DNA from: Chaunax sp. Z400
Lineage: Eukaryota > Chordata > Actinopteri > Lophiiformes > Chaunacidae
DNA: 64,000 nucleotides
Direction of reading: 5' to 3'
Assembly (NCBI GenBank): GCA_037577475.1
Contig: CM075192.1
Location: 18,146,908 to 18,210,907 of the forward strand
This document shows positions 57,223 to 64,000 of the stretch, piece by piece; the stretch's first letter is position 1, and each line of letters starts with the position of its first letter. Made by a program: the position numbers and the translations under genes. The notes under the pieces are model-generated. The model searched no databases, was not told the DNA's origin, and saw only the letters and a list, made by a program, of their open reading frames with translations.

Positions 57223-60200
57223 CTGCACAGGGACAGAGGGAGAGAGAAAGTCGTGGGTTTACACTTCCTATTAAAAAAGACAAGAGCAGATTCTGGAGAG
57301 GCCCACTGCATAATTTGTAGAGATTCTGCACAGGTTGTCTGCATACAACATGAGGATTGGTAATGATATGAGGGTCCATGAGGGTCTGGACATAACAACC
57401 GTGTCCCTTGGTAGTTATTTTGGAGCTTTTATGACTTAAAGGACTACTTTGACATTTTGGGATATTCACTTGTTAACTTAGATGAAAATATTGAATTAGA
57501 TGAAAATGCTGATACCACTCAGTGCAGAAAATATAAAGCCAAAGCAAGGTGTGGGTTGGCTTAGCTTAGCACAGAGATGGGAAACAGCGTGATACAGGTA
57601 GCCTGGTTCTGTCGAAAGATTTAAGCCTTTAAAGACCTAATTAACCTCTTGTATCGTATTTGTTTAATCTGGACAAAAAAACAAGGTTTAAAAATGACAT
57701 GTTTTTGGACATATGTGCCAGACTTTTTCTTGGCTGTGAGAATTAACTTCTGGGAGTCTCAACTTACTGCCAAGAACCCTGAGAGTGACAACAAGACGTG
57801 ACATTATTTAAGAGTTTTTCAGTCTATCAGCTGAGTTAATCGCTATTTTCTATAGTCTTATTATATAACATAATTATTCAAATATTTGGTGTTTCAATTT
57901 AAAGGTCATCCAAAAATTCCCTGAAATTATATGGGGCGGCTGTGGCTCAGGGGGTAGAGCAGTCGTTCACGGAACAAAAGGTCAGTGGTTCGATCCTCAG
58001 CTCCTGCAAGTCCACAAGTTGAAGTATCCTTGAGCAAGATACTGAACCCCAATTTGCTCCCCGGGCGCCACGTGTAGTGGCAGCCCACTGCTCCTCAGGG
58101 ATGGGTCAAATGCAGAGAAAGAATTTCCCCATGTGGGACTAATAAAGGTATCATTATTATTATTATAAAGAAATAAGAAACTACTGGTTTGTATAATATA
58201 ACAGAAGTGATAAAACACCAGAAGGTGAAAAGAGGTAGCAAAAGGGAAAAAGTAGTGGAGGGGAAAAAGAAAAAATCTAAAATATCTTGTTGGCAATTGG
58301 TTGGCATATTTCTTACCAGTGCTGTCTGCTGGACAGTTTTCATTGTCTCCGACCAGACAGCAGGAATGCTGTGAGGGCGAGGAGTCCTTGTGCTCATCTA
58401 ATTGGTACCCTGCATCGGCTCCTTGGTCACCAGAATGCATCTGACCGTCAGGGCTGTGGCACTGCGATGAAACCTGGCCTAGAGGCACCATCTCCAGCCC
58501 ATCCTGCTGGCATGGCGCCACACGATGCATTAGAGGCAGCGTGCCGCTGGAGAAAGTGCCATTGGTCTTGTTGTAGCATCTGCTCCGAGACATAGAGAGA
58601 TGGGAGAAGCAAGACACATTCATTTATAAGGTGCCCGTGCACTGCTGAGCGCACACCCACTGACAACTCTCAGATCCAGCTCTGGTTCTTCTTCTCTGCA
58701 GATATCTGTGGGATTTCCGCCAGACACAGTGTAGAAAACAATAACAACTCTAACACACGCAGAGCATTCTCACACAGCTGCAGAATGTGTTTTCAACAGC
58801 TGAGCCAGAGATTGAAGGTCCAATGCCTCTAAATAACTTTGACACATTATGGTTTTTGCTTCAGCATGTTTCCCTGAACTCAGCTTCCCTCTATCAGTTC
58901 ATGATTGGATTATGACCACGCCTCCTCTTTTCCCAGCACCAGGAGGTAAATAAACACAAGGCTCATTAGGTCTGCTGGCTGGGTGCACATAGAATAAACT
59001 GTGATGCTGGGGTCCCTTAAGTACATAAACAGAGCTAGAAGGAGGGGGAATGTACTGTATGTGTGTGTATGCACATGCTTTGCTCAGTTCCTCAGTTACA
59101 TCTCGTGAACGTGAGCAACATTAATTTCCTGCTAATATCCATAAGGATTTTTTCCCCCATTTTCAATAATTAAATACAGATACTTTAAAGGGAGCAAGTT
59201 GGTTTACAAGAAGATTTTACACAACATCTGCTGTGCTTTCTGCTGCAGAAACTGTACAGTAGTTTACAAATGTGGCACTTTTATTACAAAATGGCTCAGA
59301 AAATCCTCTTGTAATAGAAATGTATCTGTGGATTGTGCCCCGGAATCCCTCTCAAAAATTAAACTCCAGAATGTGTTTGACATTTTTCAGATATCATTGG
59401 CCCCTTTTTTTTCTGATTACAGACTTTTTTTATCAATCAATTAAAAAAAATTAAAATAAATTTCTAAATAAATTCCATTGATTTCTCAGATTTCTTTAAA
59501 AAATAAAAATCGGAAAAAATGTGTCCAGATTTCCACAGCATAGTAAAAAAACAGTCTATCCATTGACACAATGTTGAATAAGATTAATAGGGCTTCCTCT
59601 CTTACCTGTTATTGTTACAGAGGTTCTGACAGCTCATACAATCAGATGACTCCGTTTGGGGAAGAGCTGTGTACACGCCTCCACCCTGTCAACAACACAC
59701 AAACACTCCATTTAGACAAATCAAACTGAATCTGCACCAGCTGATGTAAAATGCCACACTGGTTGGATATGAATAAGGAATCCACAGGAGGTTTCGAGTA
59801 CTTTGTGGTGTTTGGACGGCAGCACTCACGTTATGGTGGTGGTGAGGGTGCGAGTGCGAGTGCTCACAGTCCCGTGTGCTATGGGGCAGGGTGCCATCGT
59901 GGCTGTGCGGGTGGCCAGGTGAGAACAGGCCGCTGGTGCCATTCAGCAGCCCCAAACCGTTGGGCAGTTTGTGATGGAGGTGATGGCACCCTTGGGGTAA
60001 GATAGGACCACTGTGCCCATAGCCCCGGTGGACACCCCCATTAATGCGGCTGGAGCCAGGCAGCGTGGTGTACTCGAGGACATGGCCATTCATCTCTGTT
60101 GGCTGGTACAGGTAGCCGGGAGGGTCATACTCTACAGCAGAGAGACAGACAGAGGAGGTGAGGGAGAGGAGAATGGTCATGATAAAGGTAGAAACTAGTT

Positions 60201-62105
60201 TCAAAGTCTCATTTGTTTAAATAATCTACCATCACAAGAACAGATGACAGATTTGTGCACAGCCCAGTATGAACAAACAATGTGAAACTAACTTGGCCAC
60301 TGTTAATCATCTGTGCCTAATAATTACTCACAAAAACACAAAATTAAATGATAAATTAGTTGATAATGATGAAGTGATCAAATTGATTGCTATTCTTGAT
60401 TCTTTCCAAACCTTTTAACATTAAAGAGATGAAATAAATATCTCTTTTCTGTGCCTTTTTTCTGTCATAGGAGTGTATCAAGTAGAGAAATTTGGCACTG
60501 AAACTTTGTTTTTCATTTGATCTTTATTAGATGTCTTAGGGTCAACTATATATCAAATTTCAGACAGTTATTTATTTATTTATTTTGCCCTGGCAGTGCT
60601 CTTGTAAAGCAGCTTGCACTAAGACAACATTAAACATGCACTATGGGGTGTTTTTCTTATTTTGTACAGTGAGACAGGATTGGTCTAGAACTGTTAAAAA
60701 GTTAATTAATCGTTTTGGTATCAGCGCTGGAAGGAAACAAATTAACACTAGAACTAAAAAAAGAAAATCAGCACAATGGTTCCATTCACTCTTGTTTAGG
60801 TGAACTCCAGTTAATTATCACACGCCAACTAAACACCTGTGATTCAATCTTCGCTTGGCTCGGATATCTTTACGCTACAAACCTCCAACTCTTTACAGAG
60901 CGAAAAGGTCCGGTAAAGAGTCCATTCAACGGTGCCAAACACTTTTGCAAGCGCTGTGCGATCCATATATGCACTATGAACACTTGGAATATGCTGCACA
61001 AGCTGACTTGGGGGCATTTTTAATATGAGACAACTACAATGAACTTAACTGCTTACATGTGTGTACTTGTGCTCTTTTCAAAGTGAAAACTTGGACTGCA
61101 AACACTATGTAGTGCTTTTAAACACAACATTTCTCAGGGTAAGCAGCAACTATGCTTCTTTTATAGTAGCTTTGGGTTTCGTTTGTCTATAAACTCACTG
61201 TGCATGTTGTTCTGCTGGCGATTCCTCCAAAGACACATGGCGATAAAAGCCAGCAGGATGAGCACCATCACTCCCAAAACACAGCCCACAATCAGGTACA
61301 ACAGTCCTCCAGGTGGACTGGGTGGTTCCTGTGGGTGGGGGCCAGGTGGGGTGATGGGGTGCTGGCTGGGAGACCCAGGGGCCTGGCGTGCTGCAGCAGA
61401 GAGGGAGGAGTGGATATGAGGAACAGCTTTTTACTCACTAACAACAAGAAAAAATAGCACAGCACCAAACTGTAAAATGGAAACCATTGTTGTTGGCCTC
61501 ATAAAACTCAGTACATTTATATAGTGTAATTATGGCGGCCATACCCATCATTAAAGATACAGGCTTCAAGGAAACATGCCCGGACTTCTGATAAAGAGGA
61601 GGTTTACTTGACGAATGAGTCATTTTTTGTGCAGTGCAGTTTGCGTTTTCTTACCTCTGGTCTCACAGATCATAACGTTGCTGTATTCACTCTCCCCCCC
61701 ATCATTAAAGCACTGCATCTTGATATCATAGGAAGTCTCAGGCTGCAGATGTTCAATCATGTGCCAGTGCTTTACACCTGAGAATGTGAGGGTGAGTGAA
61801 GAGAAAAAGAAGGGACACGAAGATGAGAAATCACTTCCTCTAGGAGCCGATGTTGACTCGAATTGCTCCAAATCCTATGTAAACTTACTTCTCCTCCTTC
61901 TCTTCATGTCTCACACTTTCAGGGAGGTCATATTCCCTCAAGTTCTCTCTCTCAATCACCCCCCTACCCTTCTCTCATAGCTTCAGCCCCCACCAAACTT
62001 CTCTCTTACTTTGTCAGTCCCACTAGGCCCAGACAGTTGCTTTACTTGAGACAACCTCCATATATGGCCGCTTCATGTTTGTCCTGGCTTCCCTCCAGTA
62101 TTCAC

Positions 62106-62196
<91 letters not shown>

Positions 62197-63614
62197 CACA
62201 CACACACACATACCCCTGCAGCACCACCACACACAATCACACTACTATGTGCTATGTGAGATGACAATCTACAACATGGAAATGCTACATTTACAACAAA
62301 TAAGGCTCAAATAAGTTGTGGTTCTTGCTGTGTTTTGTTCAATATGAAGTATAATAAATCACTGCTGATGTGCTACCTCTGGCCAAGGTAGATTTAAACC
62401 GCTGTGAGAAGAAACAATAAAAGAAGGCTGCCGCTAAAACTGAATCTACACTGTGCTGTAATTCAGATGTTTAAGTTTGTAGCACAAATCAACACCAGTT
62501 TCTGCTCAATCACAGATTTGGCATATGCCAAGAGACAAAAGGAGACACGTAGGGCAGAAAGTGTAGTCCGAGTGGTCAGACTAGAAAGGCGCCATTTAAG
62601 AGCATCCATTTATCATAGCAGTATGACGGTAACATTCTTTAATTGTCCTTAAATATGGGACACATACGGTAGATTCAAATACAGTTTACATACCATAAAT
62701 ATACAGTAATTTGCTGTCATAACTGTGACCTATATTGTGATGTAAATCAGCAAGTATACAATAAAAAAACTGTAAAAAAAAAATGCTTTGCAGATGAAGC
62801 TGATGCCACTTCATTACTGTAAGTTGAAATTATTTAGATGTCTAGGTCAGTAGTTTTCAAAATGGGGTCTGGGGACCCCCAAGGGTCTTTGAGTGGGTTC
62901 ATACAACTAAAACAGTGTCAGTTTAATTTGTACCAGGTTCAGGGTCCTTGACGTAAAAAAAATTAAAAAAAAGTCTGGGAACCACTAGTATTGGTTACCT
63001 TATTATTTTTTCGATTGACTGATTTTTTTTCCGAACATTTAAGTAATTCAATACCAAGTGGAAGAAATTGTTATACAATCATTTTAAAACTATAATTATT
63101 GACTTCTTTTTGTCGCTGACAATGAGGACTTTGGGGAGAACTAGACGTTTTGATGTTAAAGAGTTGGGCGGAGTGAAAGGACGTCCCTCCTTCCCTTCCT
63201 GTACCAGGCTCCACTGTTAGCATTCCACCAAGCAACCTGAACCCCTCTCCTCTGGCCAGGCTCATATTTCAGCTCTAGCTACCATTTATTAAAAACAGGT
63301 TTCAGAAAGCCTTGCAGTTCAGGGAAAGCGCTCTCTATAAATCAAACGGCAGAAATGGCCCTCGTCACTACACCACACTCTTGACACTGAGTATCCATTA
63401 TCCTTCCAACTCCCGGTTTATCTGCAGAGAATAAGCTTTACGTCGACAAACAATCTACGCCAGCTCCACAGATTGCAGTCAAACTGCAGTGGAAACACAG
63501 ACACTCACCTTCGACCACATCCCTTTTGTAGTCACTGTCATTGTCGCTGTCTGTGGGCCGGTAGTAAATGTAGAAGCCTTGGATTGGAGTGTTGTTGTTA
63601 CTCGAGGGGCTATA
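57068..63614 (-). CDS. cdon: cdon, Hedgehog/cadherin co-receptor (3' part, last seven coding exons)
   Basis: Join on the minus strand: 63,614-63,509, 61,777-61,655, 61,390-61,199, 60,131-59,830, 59,685-59,606, 58,579-58,317, 57,222-57,068. All phases agree, giving 406 codons and a TGA. CDON is a type I membrane protein with five Ig and three FNIII repeats that binds Hedgehog ligand with Patched and promotes muscle differentiation with cadherins. In the window: the rest of the membrane-proximal FNIII repeat (TPIQGFYIYYRPTDSDNDSD; HLQPETSYDIKMQCFNDGGE), a Pro-rich stalk, one membrane helix (segment residues about 107-130, LYLIVGCVLGVMVLILLAF), and a cytoplasmic tail with YDPPGYLYQ, a His-rich run and RCYNKTNGTFSSG. 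YDPPGYLYQ and the GGGVYTALPQ block distinguish it from the paralogue BOC, whose remembered tail is different. The Ig repeats and first FNIII repeats are beyond the right edge. Confidence 0.95.
57425..57630. repeat. fish interspersed repeat (GCTTAGCTTAGC type), copy 2, in cdon last intron
   Basis: TTTGACATTTTGGGATATTC, then GCTGATACCACTC and GGCTTAGCTTAGCAC-AGA-GGGAAACAG. It matches the family at 48,826-48,942 in reverse orientation. Confidence 0.65.
57933..58166 (+). mobile_element. tRNA-derived SINE in cdon last intron
   Basis: About 235 bases. The head is tRNA-like, with RNA polymerase III A box (TGGCTCAGGGGG, 57,943-57,954) and B box (GGTTCGATCC, 57,987-57,996). A body unrelated to tRNA follows, then a 3' tail AATTTCCCC...GGGACTAATAAAGGTAT ending in (ATT)n. 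Inserted opposite to cdon transcription. Not a functional tRNA gene: the acceptor stem does not close and there is no discriminator/CCA context. Confidence 0.85.
58317..58579 (-). CDS. cdon: cdon exon, distal cytoplasmic tail
   Basis: A 263-nt exon, phase 2 to 1, starting CYNKTNGTFSSGTLPLMH and including QQDGLEMVPLGQV, conserved with mammalian CDON. Acceptor CTCGGAGCAG, donor CACTG/GTAAGA. Confidence 0.92.
59606..59685 (-). CDS. cdon: cdon exon, Cys-containing cytoplasmic segment
   Basis: An 80-nt exon, phase 0 to 2, reading GGGVYTALPQTESSDCMSCQ and NLCNNN, matching GGGMYTAVPQ...CVNC in mammalian CDON. Confidence 0.93.
59830..60131 (-). CDS. cdon: cdon exon, cytoplasmic YDPPGYLYQ region and His-rich run
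   Basis: A 302-nt exon, phase 1 to 0. Starts KYDPPGYLYQPTEMNGHV, includes HLHHKLPNGLGLLNG and ends in a His-rich segment (HSHSHPHHHHN). Acceptor CTGCTGTAG, donor ATAAC/GTGAGT. Confidence 0.94.
60132..61198. other. cdon intron
   Basis: No repeat or coding element recognised in this 1.07 kb intron. Confidence 0.5.
61199..61390 (-). CDS. cdon: cdon exon, stalk and transmembrane helix
   Basis: A 192-nt exon, phase 1 to 1. A Pro-rich stalk (PSQHPITPPGPHPQEPPSPP) precedes a single hydrophobic helix and a basic stop-transfer stretch (WRNRQQN). Confidence 0.94.
61655..61777 (-). CDS. cdon: cdon exon, FNIII 3 second part
   Basis: A 123-nt exon, phase 1 to 1, reading VKHWHMIEHLQPETSYDIKM and SEYSNVMICETR. 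Acceptor ACATTCTCAG, donor CCAGAG/GTAAGA. Confidence 0.95.
62102..62211. repeat. (CA)n microsatellite in cdon intron
   Basis: About 110 bases of nearly pure CA repeat with two interruptions near 62,194 and 62,211. Likely polymorphic. The His-Thr ORFs translated from it are artefacts. Confidence 0.95.
62215..63508. other. cdon intron remainder
   Basis: Part of the intron between the two halves of the FNIII repeat. A stretch at 62,840-63,000 (GGGGTCTGGGGACCCCCAAG and GGGAACCAC) resembles a fragment of a fish interspersed repeat. No exon recognised. Confidence 0.4.
63509..63614 (-). CDS. cdon: cdon exon, FNIII 3 first part
   Basis: A 106-nt exon, phase 0 to 1, beginning YSPSSNNNTPIQGFYIYYRP, with acceptor CCCATCCAG and donor CGAAG/GTGAGT. 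It is the FNIII strand region known to contact Hedgehog in the family. Confidence 0.94.
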
Positions 63615-64000
63615 CTGGATGGGAATGGAAAAAGTATTATGTTAGGTTACTGTAATCTGGGGGGCAATTACTATACAAAAAGAGGAAATTTGTTATCAGC
63701 AGATGTACAGGACTGGAAGCAGTGATTGCACTGTCTGAAGTTCAGGAAATAATGAGACTGGTTAAGTAAATGTGGGCAACTACAGTATCTGAGTCCATCT
63801 GCAGCCCAAACTGTTATGAGGAGGAGAAAGAGCTTTGAAGAGAGCAGAGTCAAAACATGGATGGACAAGGCCTCTTAATCTCTGTTAGAGCAGAGCTCTA
63901 ATCACCACAGTTAAAGGAGTGGTTGAGTAAGCAGCTCAAACACAGGTGAACCAGCTGGAAATACATTACACTAGGCAGGCCTTGCCTTTTTAATTATTAT

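Noticed and set aside
57933..58010. tRNA gene
   Set aside because: A and B boxes are present, but the arms do not pair as a mature tRNA and the sequence runs on into a SINE body and tail.
62073..62314. His/Thr- and Cys/Val-rich ORFs
   Set aside because: Translations of the (CA)n microsatellite in different frames.
57068..63614. Assignment as boc, the cdon paralogue
   Set aside because: The YDPPGYLYQ, GGGVYTALPQ and NKTNGTFSS tail motifs are those of CDON; the BOC tail as remembered is unrelated.

Overview
This is vertebrate nuclear DNA, almost certainly from a teleost fish. The genes are split into exons with canonical splice sites, their introns are short in places, and the gaps hold relics of repeat families typical of fish (L2-type LINE, tRNA-derived SINE, hAT, Tc1/mariner and fold-back DNA elements). 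No bacterial or viral gene organisation is visible. Products were assigned by reading the translations against remembered family sequences, with no database search.

Layout, left to right. (1) 17-6,720, minus strand: the 5' half of ddx6, an RNA helicase of mRNA decay and translational repression. It runs from the promoter and a noncoding first exon to the middle of the DEAD box, and the rest lies beyond the left edge. (2) 6,750-9,170: a short gap that includes the bcl9l 3' UTR. (3) 9,171-18,258, minus strand: the whole coding region of bcl9l, seven coding exons and 1,503 codons, a Wnt/beta-catenin co-activator. (4) 18.3-51.7 kb: a 33 kb gene-poor stretch, partly probable 5' intron of bcl9l, dominated by mobile-element relics. 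It holds a promoter-like region with three spliceable minus-strand segments at 36.5-38.2 kb and a possible 36-residue membrane microprotein at 47.5 kb. (5) 51,752-52,772, plus strand: a compact two-exon gene for a secreted protein with a single Ig V-type domain, resembling the first domain of VSIG10L2. (6) 57,068-63,614, minus strand: the last seven coding exons of cdon, a Hedgehog and cadherin co-receptor, covering the membrane-proximal FNIII repeat, the membrane helix and the cytoplasmic tail. The 5' part lies beyond the right edge.

The genes are not an operon. Their interest is partly positional: from memory, ddx6 and bcl9l are neighbours in human 11q23.3, and VSIG10L2 and CDON are neighbours in 11q24.2, so this window appears to place two human segments side by side. 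BCL9L and CDON both act in developmental signalling (Wnt and Hedgehog), but nothing in the sequence shows that they are co-regulated.
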